A stretch of DNA of 36,552 nt from Paulinella micropora (Eukaryota > Cercozoa > Imbricatea > Euglyphida): the NCBI GenBank assembly GCA_009731375.1, contig BJOX01000004.1, positions 1,253,390 to 1,289,941 of the forward strand, given 5' to 3'. The notes under the pieces were generated by a model. It saw only the letters and a program-made list of their open reading frames with translations, searched no databases and was not told where the DNA came from. Both the position numbers and the translations under genes were made by a program. This document shows, piece after piece, positions 10,034 through 19,013 of this stretch (position 1 is the stretch's first letter; each line of letters begins with the position of its first letter).

Positions 10034-10087
10034 ACCACTTTTGGGGATTGAAGCCACTTTTGGGGATTGAAACCGGTTAAGGGTTAA
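10034..10087 (-). repeat. Right end: subterminal repeats, terminal inverted repeat, TTAA
   Basis: Subterminal copies at 10034-10052 and 10053-10072, terminal repeat at 10070-10083, TTAA at 10084-10087. The subterminal copies point the same way on the plus strand as those at the left end, so relative to the terminal repeat they are inverted. The two ends are therefore not mirror images. Confidence 0.88.
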
Positions 10088-10198
10088 TATTAATACAATG
10101 GTTTAAATGATCAACAATTTTTTTTGTTTTTTTAAATAAATAATTCTAAAGATAAATTACAGAAGTAAAAAAAGGGAAACCTGATTGTTAATATCTAC

Positions 10199-10861
10199 TT
10201 ACATGAGGCGCCTCATATTATCTGCTAAGTAAGTAAGCCACTCAATGGGCGAGAAGTCTACGTATACTTGCAGGATTGGAATCCTTTGATATTGAACTAT
10301 GTCAGTAAACACACGCTCAGCCCTACCTGCAACCGCAATTAGCCTCACAACCAAGTATATGATCATCCCGTGCATGAACAGTAGCAGCAACAATGCGATT
10401 GCCTGACAAATGGTCAGGCCGCGCTTGTTATTGAGCCCGCGCTTGTTATTGACGTAATCATCCCGAATCAGGACGGTCTCGAGGAGGAGATCAGCACAGA
10501 GCCGGAAGGAGCCCTTGTCGCTGTAGCAGCAGTTGTTCCCACAGCTGAACAGGTAACGGATAGCATCCAGCACGACGATTGGGAACAGAGAAGATATCAA
10601 AAGCCGACACCAATAGGTGAGGCAGGAGGCAAGGCTTCTATCTTCGCGGTACACCAACCGCATGCCCATCACCGCATCCCCGAGGGTACGCGCCGTAAAA
10701 CATATGGCTGCCGGATACAACAAGATCCCGACCACGGTCGCCAGTATGAAACTATCAATCAAGTTAGAAAGACATCGGTGGCAACAGTTCACAGCACCAT
10801 CCTTCAGCTTGTCATTTCTTTGTTTAGTTGCCTCCGTCTCTTCGTCCAGTGCTGGTTCCAT
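10199..10861 (-). CDS. RDD-family integral membrane protein
   Basis: 220 residues. RDD-family hallmarks are present: Arg29 and Asp36 in RCLSNLIDSFIL at the start of the first membrane segment (about 33-55), then TLGDAVMGMRLVYREDRS (59-76), where other members have TPGKxxxGxxVV, a second hydrophobic segment (about 87-105) and Asp124 in DKGSFRLCADLLLETVLI. A third strong membrane segment lies at about 150-177. The RDD family is membrane-bound and mostly of unknown function, with some links to transport. A 17-bp in-frame near-duplication gives NNKRGLNNKRGL at about 10430-10456. The ATG follows TTGTTGTTTAG, a good 3' splice site, so this may be a second exon; see the exon-like array at 11.05-12.63 kb. 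Confidence 0.7.
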   Translation of the reverse strand: MEPALDEETEATKQRNDKLKDGAVNCCHRCLSNLIDSFILATVVGILLYPAAICFTARTLGDAVMGMRLVYREDRSLASCLTYWCRLLISSLFPIVVLDAIRYLFSCGNNCCYSDKGSFRLCADLLLETVLIRDDYVNNKRGLNNKRGLTICQAIALLLLLFMHGMIIYLVVRLIAVAGRAERVFTDIVQYQRIPILQVYVDFSPIEWLTYLADNMRRLM

Positions 10862-10951
10862 CTAAACAACAACGAACCAGGAAGCGGGCTTAGAAGCCTG
10901 ATCTTGTACACTGCCAGACAAAAGAAACTGGTCAGCAGAAGGAGGAAGAAA

Positions 10952-10956
<5 letters not shown>

Positions 10957-10998
<42 letters not shown>

Positions 10999-11060
10999 AC
11001 GTTGCGTACAGAGAAGAGAAGAGAAGCGAAAGAGAAAGAGAAAGAGAAAGAGAAAGAGAA
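10957..11060. repeat. GA and GAGAAA microsatellites
   Basis: GA array (10957-10996) followed by GAAAGA arrays. No gene of their own; they lie upstream of the RDD gene in its reading sense. Confidence 0.9.
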
Positions 11061-12630
11061 GATAGAGCTACCTGTATACCGCATCCACCTTGGAACGAGA
11101 AAGAGAAAGAAGAGAAGAGAAAGAGAAAGGGAAGATAGAGTACCCCTGTTAATATTGAAAGATGAGACAAGACGAGAAGAGAAGAAAAGAGGAAGAGAAA
11201 GAGAAAGAGAAGATAGCAATCGAGAGCTAGCGGTCTGCATCCATGTTGGAGCGAGGACTGGCTATTGAAAGTTTAGACAAGAAGAGAAGAGAAGAGAGAG
11301 AAGAGAAGACAAGAGAAGAGAAGAGAAGAGAAGAGAAGAGAAGAGACGAGAAGAGAAGAGAAGAGAAGAGAAGAGAAAAGGAAGAAGACGAGGAAGAGAA
11401 GAGGAAAGAGCAGAAGAGGAAGAGAAAGAGAAAGAGAAAGAGATAGAGAAAGAGAAAGAGAAAGAGAAAGAGAAAGAGAAAGAGAAAGAGCAGAAACTGT
11501 ACACCGCATCCATATTGTAGCGAGGACTGGCTATTGAAAGACGAGACATGACGAGAAGAGAAAGAGAAAGAGAAAGAGAAAGAGAAAGAGAAAGAGAAAG
11601 AGAAACAGACAGAGAAAGAGAAAGAAGATCGAGAGCTAGCTGTGTACCGCATGGACTGCCCGAGTGCGTTGACGAGACGAGACGAGAGAAGAGAAGAGAA
11701 GAAAAACAGAAGAGAAAGAGAAGAGAAAGAGAGAACTACCGCGTCCATGTTGGAGCGCGGACTGCCCGGCGTGCGTTGACGAGACGAGAAGAGAGAAGAG
11801 AAGAGAAGAGAAGAGAATAGAAGAGAAGAGAAGAGAAGAGAAGAGAAGAGAAGAGAAGAGAAGAGAAGAGAAGAGAAGAAAATCAGAAGAGAAAGAGAAG
11901 AGAAAGAGAAGAGAAAGAGAAACCGCGTCCATGTTGGAGCGCGGACTGCCCGGAGTGCGTTGACGAGACGAGAAGAGAGAAGTGAAGAGAAGAGAAAGAG
12001 AAGAGAAAGAGAAGAGAAAGAGAAGAGAAAGAGAAGAGAAAGAGAAGAGAAAGAGAAGAGAAAGAGAAGAGAAAGAGAAGAGAAAGAGAAGAGAAAGAGA
12101 AGAGAAAGAGAAGAGAAAGAGAAGAGAAAGAGAAGAGAAAGAGAAGAGAAAGAGAAGAGAAAGAGAAGAGAAAGAGAAGAGAAAGAGAAGAGAAAGAGAA
12201 GAGAAAGAGAAGAGAAAGAGAAGAGAAAGAGAAGAGAAAGAGAAGAGAAAGAGAAGAGAAAGAGAAGAGAAAGAGAAGAGAAAGAGAAGAGAAAGAGAAG
12301 AGAAAGAGAAGAGAAAGAGAAGAGAAAGAGAAGAGAAAGAGAAGAGAAAGAGAAGAGAAAGAGAAGAGAAAGAGAAGAGAAAGAGAAGAGAAAGAGAAGA
12401 GAAAGAGAAGAGAAAGAGAAGAGAAAGAGAAGAGAAAGAGAAGAGAAAGAGAAGAGAAAGAGAGAAATACCGCGTCCATGTTGGAACGCGGACTGCCCGG
12501 CGTGCGTTGACGAGACGAGAAGAGAGAAGAGAAGAGAAGAGAAGAAAATCAGAAGAGAAAGAGAAGAGAAAGAGAGAAATACCGCGTCCATGTTGGAGCG
12601 CGGAGTGCCTTGAGCAGGCTGCTGTATATG
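11061..12630 (-). repeat. Array of exon-like islands with a conserved 5' splice site in GAGAAA repeats
   Basis: About eight copies of a 20-60-bp unique island, near 11080, 11231, 11503, 11648, 11740, 11922, 12470 and 12582, are separated by AGAGAAA/AGAAGAG arrays. On the minus strand the best copies read GTCCGCGCTCCAACATGGAC followed by GCG|GT. Seven of the eight keep the GT after GCG. Five share a left flank CGTCAACGCAC.. preceded by the CTTTCTC pyrimidine array, and in some the island is bounded by GGGCAG on the 5' side. ATGGACGCG spliced to the downstream ATGGAACCAGCACTG would give an in-frame MDAMEPAL start for the RDD gene; that link is inference. Confidence 0.6.
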
Positions 12631-12705
12631 TAGATTTATGTATCAAGCAACATAGACTGGGGGCAGGTAGGAAGGTGGGGGGAGGGTAGGTAGGCAGGTA
12701 GGTAC

Positions 12706-12710
<5 letters not shown>

Positions 12711-12788
<78 letters not shown>

Positions 12789-13012
12789 AAAGGGAGNNNN
12801 NNNNNNNNNNNNNNNNNNNNNNNNNNNNNNNNNNNNNNNNNNNNNNNNNNNNNNNNNNNNNNNNNNNNNNNNNNNNNNNNNNNNNNNNNNNNNNNNNNNN
12901 NNNNNNNNNNNNNNNNNNNNNNNNNNNNNNNNNNNNNNNNNNNNNNNNGAGAGAGAGAGAGAGAGAGAGAGAAGGAGAGAGAGATAGAGAGAGAGAGAGA
13001 AAGAGAGAGAGC
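12711..13012. repeat. GA microsatellite with a 152-N gap
   Basis: GA array interrupted by N at 12797-12948. A short GGTA array (12665-12708) precedes it. Confidence 0.95.
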
Positions 13013-13162
13013 AAATTTTGGATTTTTTATGAGGAGCCAATCAGAAACACACACACACACACATAATGGAAACAAAAGAGAAACAAGGAGAAAAGAAGCA
13101 GAAAAACAGATGCATTACCATCTACATATACATATACGTGTATGTATGGATGGATGTATGTA

Positions 13163-13251
13163 TGTAACGGTGGTGGCAGGGCCTGATAGAAATCTGGTGA
13201 GCGGTGGTTGCAGGGCATGATAAATATCTGGTGAGCGGTGTGGTGCAACCT
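13163..13251 (-). repeat. 34-bp tandem repeat
   Basis: Two and a half units of about 34 bp, each with GGTGGTNGCAGGGC and ending AATCTGGTGAGC or ATATCTGGTGAGC. The unit length is not a multiple of three, so it is unlikely to be a coding repeat. A TATG array and a TACA-type stretch lie just to its left. Confidence 0.8.
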
Positions 13252-13252
13252 G

Positions 13253-13374
13253 CCGGTCCAGCGCGCGACCGACAACGGCGCCCAGGAATATGCCGATGAC
13301 CGCGCCTAACTTCGTGCCTAACTTTTTCCCTGCCACCAGCCATCATACTTTTCTTATCCACTCCGCAACCCCAA
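13253..13374 (-). CDS. Duplicated membrane-type exon, copy 1 (probably disrupted)
   Basis: On the minus strand a glycine-rich hydrophobic stretch reads LVAGKKLGTKLGAVIGIFLG, then AVVGRALDRQ, followed by a possible donor CAG|GTTGCACC. It aligns in DNA with copy 2 through TGCGGAG-GA-AA and GGCTGGTGGCAGGG. Four extra bases (GAAAA) upstream shift the frame and put a TGA before the hydrophobic part. It ends at a 10-N gap on the 5' side. The family is unknown. Confidence 0.4.
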
Positions 13375-13464
13375 NNNNNNNNNNACCTCTCACACACACA
13401 CACACACACACGCACACACACGGCAGTGATCCCAGGCATTCCAGGCAGGTAGTTAGTCTATCAC

Positions 13465-13640
13465 GTAGGACCGTTCTCTAAGCAGGTGTAGTAATTGTAG
13501 TAATACGAAGGGCAGTAGTCTAGCTGGTACAGCGCGTACTTGATGACCGGCCCGCCCAACACGAACCCTGCCACCAGCCACCACACTTTGTCCTCTCCAC
13601 ACCCCACCCCAGACAGCGATCCCAGCCCGACACAAGTAAT
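13465..13640 (-). CDS. Duplicated membrane-type exon, copy 2, unrecognised protein
   Basis: On the minus strand the frame reads GCGEDKVWWLVAGFVLGGPV, then IKYALYQLDYCPSYYYNYYT, then CLENGPT and a stop. It has one hydrophobic segment and a Tyr-rich tail, so it looks like the last exon of a small membrane protein. Copy 1 is a diverged neighbour in the same orientation, and the two form a tandem duplication of about 190 bp that includes TGGGATCNCTG. I cannot name the protein. Confidence 0.4.
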
Positions 13641-13792
13641 ATTGCACGCTGAGAAAGGGAAAACGGGTAAACAAGTAGCTCAGTCAAAAAAGCAGGTCGG
13701 TAGGTAGGTAGGTAGATAGGTCGGTATATAGGTAAATAAGTAGGCCTAGTTGGCAGGTCGGTAGGTAGGCAGGCAGGCTAGGAGGTTGGTTA

Positions 13793-13882
13793 TCAAGGAG
13801 GACCGATGCCGCAACCGAGCATGGAGCACCAAAGGGCGAAGGAAAATAATTGCGCGCCCAGGGGTCCGTTGTGAAAGATCAT
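13793..13882 (-). CDS. Candidate small hydrophobic terminal exon
   Basis: Reads MIFHNGPLGAQLFSFALWCS then MLGCGIGPP and a stop (TGA 13793-13795). The upstream frame is also open (SDFEKKK) and a CAG lies at the 5' edge. The composition suggests a short membrane segment near the C-terminus of a small protein. There is no recognised family. Confidence 0.3.
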   Translation of the reverse strand: MIFHNGPLGAQLFSFALWCSMLGCGIGPP

Positions 13883-13974
13883 TTTCTTTTTCTCGAAGTC
13901 TGACGCTTTCCATTTGCTTTTCTCCCTCCTCCCTTCCTTCTCCTTCCTTCTTTCTCCTTGACCGTCGACGTCAG

Positions 13975-14077
13975 TCTCTCCAAGGCTGTAGGAGACACGA
14001 TTTCTCGATCCCAAACTGTACGGATCATTGTGAAACCTGCTCAGACTGGTCTGCAGACAGCACACAAGACCAGATAG
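13975..14077 (+). CDS. Candidate last exon, unrecognised protein
   Basis: After a long pyrimidine tract and GACGTCAG, the plus strand reads LSKAVGDTISRSQTVRIIVK then PAQTGLQTAHKTR and stops at TAG 14075-14077. The acceptor is strong and the peptide looks coding. The upstream exon is not identified. Low-complexity GTCTTT repeats follow the stop. Confidence 0.4.
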
Positions 14078-14443
14078 ACAGACGTCGTCTTTGTCGTCTT
14101 TGTGGTCTTTGTTGTCTTTATCGTCTTTGTCGTCTTTGTCGTCTTTGTCGTATTTGTCGTTTTTTTCTTCCTTCTTCTTGCTTTCTTTGTCGTCATTGTC
14201 ATTTTTTTCTTCCTTTCTTCTGGCTTTCTTCTGGCTTCCTTTTTGTCTTTTTTCTTGTCCTTCTTGTCTTCTTCCTTCTTGTCTTCTTCTTCTTGTCTTC
14301 TTCTTTCTTGTGTCTTCCTCATTGTCTTCTCTCGTACTTCTTCGTTCTTCGTTCTGCGTTCTGCGCTCTGCTTTCTTCTTTCTTCTTTCGTCTTCCTCTT
14401 CCTTCTTGTGTCTTCCTTCGTGTGTCTTCTTCTCTCTTCTCTC

Positions 14444-14475
<32 letters not shown>

Positions 14476-14564
14476 CTCTTCTCCAGCTCCTGCTGCTCTT
14501 CTTCTTCCTTTTCCTCTTCATCCCCGTCTTCCTCTTTCTCTTCCTACTCGTCTACTATCACTAT

Positions 14565-14624
<60 letters not shown>

Positions 14625-14666
14625 CACTACTACTGCCACTACCACTACCACTACCACTACCACTAT

Positions 14667-14757
<91 letters not shown>
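14078..14757. repeat. GTCTTT, TTCTTC, CT and ACT microsatellites
   Basis: GTCTTTGTC units, then TTC-rich and CT arrays, then an ACT array (14561-14757) with ACC interruptions. The long open frames through it are artefacts of missing stops. Confidence 0.9.
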
Positions 14758-14758
<1 letters not shown>

Positions 14759-14846
14759 TAATCATTATCCCTGAAAGGTGTTGGGAGTAGGGCGTGGGGG
14801 ATTTGGGGGGACTAAGAGTTGTGCCAGAAGGGTTTTCGCCGTTTAC

Positions 14847-15510
14847 CTTCTGCAATTGAACGACCCTGTCGGTGGAAAGGGGGAGGGTCTCGGAGGGCCT
14901 CCCCCCCGAGAACCCCAGCCCCGCAATAGTATGTAACCGAATCCAATTCGCCGGCACCAAAATAAATTTCTGAGAATGCTCCACGTCTCCCAAAGTTGTG
15001 CCAGACCTCTCGGGCTCAACTCTTGCTACGGTCTGGGTGGACTCAGAAGGCCGCACAACTTGGGCCCCCACTGGGGACGGACTCTCGCGCTCCTAACAAC
15101 ACGGGCACAACCAAGGCTTGGCTGCTGCATCATGATCAAGGGGAACAAAGACTGAAACACTCTCGCAGCCTGACATCACCAGATGCTCGATCCGTTCTTT
15201 CTCGCCTAGTTTTCTCTTCTCTTCTCCCCCCCCACGCATATTGAGTCAGGAGGTGGTGGTCAGGCTCGTGCATAGGATCAGTGTATACCTGTGATTCCCG
15301 ATTAGACATTTCCTTGGGCTTCTTCTTCGCTGGCTGCTCTTGGGCTGCAGGCTTCACTGCCTTTTTCTCTGCAGGTTTCGCACTGTCTTGTGCTGCACGC
15401 TTAGTGCCTTTTTTGGCTGCCACTGGTAAAGGCTTGGCAGAGTGCGGGCCTGCTTGCTGCTGGGCCCTCTCTTTATGTGCCTCCACCTTGATTTTTTTTC
15501 CTGGACGAGT
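14847..15510 (-). CDS. Two-exon gene model with a Lys/Ala/Pro-rich segment, unrecognised
   Basis: Exon a (15289-15510, 222 bp, 74 codons) runs from TTTGCAG|ACTCGT to TCACAG|GTATAC. It reads TRPGKKIKVEAHKERAQQQA, then an Ala/Lys/Pro-rich stretch (PVAAKKGTKRAAQDSAKPAE), then KKKPKEMSNRESQ. Exon b (14847-15092, 246 bp, 82 codons) runs from TTGTTAG|GAGCGC to CAGAAG|GTAAAC. It reads ERESPSPVGAQVVRPSESTQ, later FILVPANWIRLHTIAGLGFS, and ends DRVVQLQK. Both exons are multiples of three with phase-0 edges, so they join cleanly. The basic linker resembles histone-H1-like tails but has no H1 globular domain; the rest is unknown. First and last exons are not found. An ACT array lies downstream and an AGT array upstream. 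Confidence 0.5.
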
Positions 15511-15610
15511 CTGCAAATGTATTGCATGACACAGGAAATGTTCAATAAAGAAAAAGGCGGGCCACCATGACATTTGATACAGGTGACGGTGTTGCTACTG
15601 TTTCATTGTA

Positions 15611-15612
15611 GC

Positions 15613-15663
<51 letters not shown>

Positions 15664-15664
15664 T

Positions 15665-15704
<40 letters not shown>

Positions 15705-15788
15705 GAGGAGGAGGAGGAGTAGGAGTAGGAGTTGTTGTTGCTGATGTTGATGATGATATTGTTGATGTTGTTGCTGCTGATGATGATG

Positions 15789-15826
<38 letters not shown>

Positions 15827-15945
15827 CTCTTGTTGTTGCTTCTTTTTGTTAATAATATTTAATAACGTCCTCGTCGTTGTTGTTGTTGTCGTTGTTGTTG
15901 TCGTTGCTGTTGCTGTTGTTGGTGTTGTTGTTGTTGCTGTTCATT
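15611..15945. repeat. AGT and TTG trinucleotide microsatellites
   Basis: AGT array (15611-15702), then GGA/TGA mixed units, then TTG/CTG units to about 15945. No gene. Confidence 0.9.
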
Positions 15946-16175
15946 TACTTGATAAAGGACTTACTAAAAAAATATCATAAAGGGAAGACGATGTCACAAA
16001 GTCACAGTCCACTGAAAACGCAGGCCAGGGAAGACGAGCCAAAGACACAGGATGCAAGGGAAGACCTCGGCCGAAGGCAGAAGACTTTCTGGCTGATTCC
16101 TAATCAACCACAAGGAATAATATTCGTCAGGCTCGTGTGCTGGACTCAATCGTTACTTCACCTGTCTCCCAACAG

Positions 16176-16373
16176 GCTCCTTGTATATGTCCGATGTTTC
16201 TACCTGCTGCTCAGGCAGCAGTTTGCTTAATGCGGGATCGTCTTTTTGCCGACGACTGGGACGAGGCCATTGTTCTTCGTTTTGATGATGATCGTGAGTT
16301 CTGGTATGTCGAGTGTGATACTGACCACAGTGACTCCGACGATGCTTTGGATGAGTTGGATGGGTTGAGTTAG
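16176..16373 (+). CDS. Candidate acidic last exon, unrecognised
   Basis: Starts after a strong acceptor (CCTGTCTCCCAACAG) in phase 0 and encodes 65 residues before TAG 16371-16373. It reads APCICPMFLPAAQAAVCLMR, then DRLFADDWDEAIVLRFDDDR, then EFWYVECDTDHSDSDDALDE and LDGLS. The acidic, aromatic character is typical of real coding sequence. I cannot assign a family. The unique sequence at 15950-16175 may hold an upstream exon or intron. The region 16455-16785 is unique and holds possible minus-strand exon pieces ([17 protein letters not shown] before a GTATTA donor), which I do not model. Confidence 0.4.
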   Translation, partial: APCICPMFLPAAQAAVCLMRDRLFADDWDEAIVLRFDDDREFWYVECDTDHSDSDDALDELDGLS

Positions 16374-16779
16374 CTTGTCCGATGAACTTGACTAGCATGT
16401 CTGGTAGACTCCTTCTTAGCATGCGTGATTAATTGGGAATGGAGATTCCATTGCTTATGCATATATATGCGTTTGATTTTCCTTGATGACTGAGCTTCGA
16501 GAGAAAGTTGCGAAAATCACGGCAGAATTTGTTTGTTCTGTTTTATAGATACCACCATACCAGGACTGAAGAAATTCCTTGTGGTAGTGGTAGTGGTTGA
16601 CATTTGTGGTTGTTCTTGTTAGTTGTTTGGTGGGTGATAATTCATTTACGCGCAGACCGCCAGCCATGCGCATATTGTGAATGTGTGCAAGTGCTGCGCA
16701 GGGTTGGAAAGGTAATACCTCTTCATCTTCTCCAGTACTTTCTCCGCGGCCGGTTCCTGCGTTCTTGCCTACTGTAAGC

Positions 16780-16782
<3 letters not shown>

Positions 16783-16835
<53 letters not shown>

Positions 16836-16836
16836 G

Positions 16837-16893
<57 letters not shown>

Positions 16894-16894
16894 T

Positions 16895-16955
<61 letters not shown>
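16783..16955. repeat. GATA microsatellite
   Basis: GATA array with a GATGAGATA interruption at about 16834; its right end leads straight into repeat R copy 1. Confidence 0.95.
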
Positions 16956-16956
<1 letters not shown>

Positions 16957-17078
16957 GAGATATTGACTAATGTCAGAAAAAAGGAGCTTCTGATTTCGTC
17001 AACCAAGGAAGTCTGTGGGTAAGTATTAACCCGATGCCCAGCTAAGCCGTGATGTTTGCACGGAAGGGACTGATACAG
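16957..17078 (+). repeat. Repeat R, copy 1, carrying an exon end and a consensus donor
   Basis: About 120 bp with GACTAATGTCAG, AAAAAAGGAGCTTCTGATTT, then GTCTGTGG|GTAAGTATTAACCC and GGGACTGATACAG. Further copies lie at 17283-17372 (inside the gene model here), 17505-17636 (ending at a gap), and as both arms of the palindrome at 32.4-32.7 kb. This copy has one extra A (CCAAGG instead of CCAGG), which changes the frame of the exon end. Confidence 0.8.
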
Positions 17079-17481
17079 GCGATACCAAAGCTCCCTAGTA
17101 CCAGGCGGGGCCAGGGCTCGTTCCATAAAGCGCCCCTTGCAGAACGAGCTCCCACCTCCATTACAGAGGGCCCAGTAAGCAGATGGAGTTTCGAGACTGT
17201 TCGACAGTCTAGTATAAACCGACAGAGCACTGTGGGTTTTATTCCGGGCTCAACAAGCGAGAAAGGGCACCCTGAGGGAAAAATATCGACTAATGTCAGA
17301 AAAAAGGAGCTTCTGATTTCGTCAACCAGGAAGTCTGTGGGTAAAGTATTAACCCGATGCCCAGCTAAGCCCCACACCATCCCCTAATTCTCTGTCTGTC
17401 GACAGATGGCACCCATTTCAAAAAAATCAAGCCCAAGAGAGGGTCAGTGACACCTCAAGTGGCCTTGGTTCACTCCGTAGA
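17079..17481 (+). CDS. Two-exon gene model, Ser/Thr/Arg/Lys-rich protein, unrecognised
   Basis: Exon 1 (17079-17340) follows ACTGATACAG and reads AIPKLPSTRRGQGSFHKAPL, then AERAPTSITEGPVSRWSFET, and ends [20 protein letters not shown] plus one base before the donor GTAAAG. Exon 2 (17406-17481) follows CTGTCTGTCGACAG and supplies two bases, giving an Asp, then GTHFKKIKPKRGSVTPQVAL and VHSV, ending in phase 2 at GTAGA|GTAAGTG. The 65-bp intron has matching phases, which supports the model. The exon-1 end is the part copied in repeat R. The protein is basic, probably disordered, and not recognised. Further exons must exist on both sides. Confidence 0.5.
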
Positions 17482-17504
17482 GTAAGTGATAAGATCAACT
17501 GATG

Positions 17505-17646
17505 AAATATCGACTAATGTCAGAAAAAAGGAGCTTCTGATTTCGTCAACCAGGAAGTCTGTGGGTAAAGTATTAACCCGATGCCCAGCTAAGCCGTGAT
17601 GTTTGCACGGAAGGGACTGATACAGGCAATACCAAANNNNNNNNNN
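17505..17646 (+). repeat. Repeat R, copy 3, ending at a 10-N gap
   Basis: Nearly identical to copy 1, with the CCAGG and GTAAAG variants of copy 2, and continuing through GGGACTGATACAGGCAATACC. It is cut by the gap at 17637-17646. Confidence 0.85.
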
Positions 17647-17689
<43 letters not shown>

Positions 17690-17698
17690 GGATAGATG

Positions 17699-17761
<63 letters not shown>
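17647..17761. repeat. GATA microsatellite
   Basis: GATA array with two GATGGATA interruptions. Confidence 0.95.
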
Positions 17762-17764
17762 GAA

Positions 17765-17938
17765 GAATATGAGAAGCCCACATTCTGCTACTTCTGCTGG
17801 TATCGTACAATGAAGGAGGCTTAGCCGGCCCAAGTAAAGGAAATTGGCAGGGATCGTAAAGTTGACCAATAAAAACGGGAATTCCAAAATATTCGATGCC
17901 GTTTTCGCTGGTTGGGACCGCAATGGGACATTTGGAAC
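17765..17938 (-). CDS. Candidate exon, unrecognised
   Basis: On the minus strand, after ACAAAAAG, the frame reads SKCPIAVPTSENGIEYFGIP, then VFIGQLYDPCQFPLLGPAKP, then PSLYDTSRSSRMWASHILH. It stays open into the flanking TATC array. The other two frames are less protein-like. No clear donor is found before the array, so the 3' limit is approximate. No family is recognised. Confidence 0.35.
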
Positions 17939-18059
17939 CTTTTTGTCAGTTCTGCGCTAGATCTTGTTCCATGCCAGGTTTTTGGAGGGTTTTGGAATTT
18001 TTTTCGAAATTGATATTGTAAAATAAATACCTATCTACGCGTGCGTAAGCGTTTATGTA

Positions 18060-18475
18060 TGTAAGATGTAAATGTAGATTTAAATTCAAATGTAAATGTA
18101 AATGTAGTGTAAATGTCAATTTAAACGTAAATGTAAACGTAAATGTAAACGTAAATGTAAACGAAAGTAAAATGTAGACGTAAACACAAACGTAACGTAA
18201 GCTCAAATGTAATAAATGTAATTGTGAAGGTAAAGGTAAATGTAAATGTAAAGGTAAAGGTAAATGTAAATGTAAATGTAAATGTAAATGTAAATGTGAA
18301 TGTAAATGTAAATGTAAATGTAAATGTAAATGTAAATGTAAACGTAAACGTAAGTGTAAATGTAAACACTAAATGTAAATGTAAAAAAGGTAAACGTAAA
18401 TGTAAAGTAAATGTAAAGGTAAAGGTAAATGTAAATGTAAAGGTGAATGTAAAGGTAATATAAGGTAAATGTCAA
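18060..18475. repeat. AAATGT hexanucleotide repeat
   Basis: Degenerate AAATGT array with AAACGT and AAAGGT variants over about 400 bp. It is not a known telomere repeat, and the open frames (VNVNVNVN) are artefacts. Confidence 0.9.
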
Positions 18476-18512
18476 CGCAGATAAATATGTTATTATTATG
18501 TATCGACGACGG

Positions 18513-18516
18513 ATAG

Positions 18517-18585
<69 letters not shown>

Positions 18586-19002
18586 AACCTACCTACCTAC
18601 CTACCTACCTACCAGTCTCCTACCTACCTACCTACCTACCTACCTACCTACCTACACCTACCTACCTATTACACCTACCTACCTACCTACCTACCTACCT
18701 ACCTACCTACCTACCCACGTACCTACCTACCCACCTCCCTGCCTCCCTACCTCCCTACCTTCCTACCTACCTACCTACCTACCTACCTAGCTACCTACCT
18801 ACCCACTTACCAACCTACCAACCTACCTACCTACCTACCTATCTACCTATCCACCTACCTACTACCGACCTGCCGACCTACCTACCGACCTACCTACTTA
18901 CCTACCTACCTACCTACCTACCTACCTACCTACCTACCTACCTACCTACCTACCTACCGACCGACCGACCGACCGACCTACCCATCCACCTACCTACCTA
19001 CC
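18513..19002. repeat. TATC and TACC microsatellites
   Basis: TATC array, then a long degenerate TACC array with occasional TCCC, GACC and CATCC units. Its right end (CTACCTTCGCAG) forms the acceptor of the next exon. Confidence 0.95.
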
Positions 19003-19013
19003 TACCTTCGCAG

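Larger units (their letters stand above)
6923..10083 (-). mobile_element. piggyBac-type DNA transposon, 3161 bp, TTAA target
   Basis: Both ends carry the same 14-bp inverted repeat, CCCTTAACCGGTTT at the left and its complement at the right. Each is flanked outside by TTAA (6919-6922 and 10084-10087), the target and duplication sequence of the piggyBac superfamily. Inside are a broken transposase on the minus strand, a small ORF upstream of it, a palindromic insert and one 10-N gap (9400-9409). Subterminal repeats of about 20 bp, GCCACTTTTGGGGATCTAAA and relatives, occur twice at each end. The transposase homology and the ends support one another, so the boundaries are well fixed. Confidence 0.93.

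Noticed and set aside
11227-13075. Long minus-strand frames rich in LFLFSFSSLSLL
   Set aside because: They are translations of AGAGAAA arrays that bridge the exon-like islands and even a gap; not plausible proteins.
13786-14790. 334-codon plus-strand frame
   Set aside because: Most of it is GTCTTT, TTC and ACT microsatellite. Only the short exon at 13975-14077, in a different frame, looks coding.
18060-18475. Telomere-like hexamer array
   Set aside because: The unit AAATGT does not match known telomere repeats, is degenerate, and lies internally.
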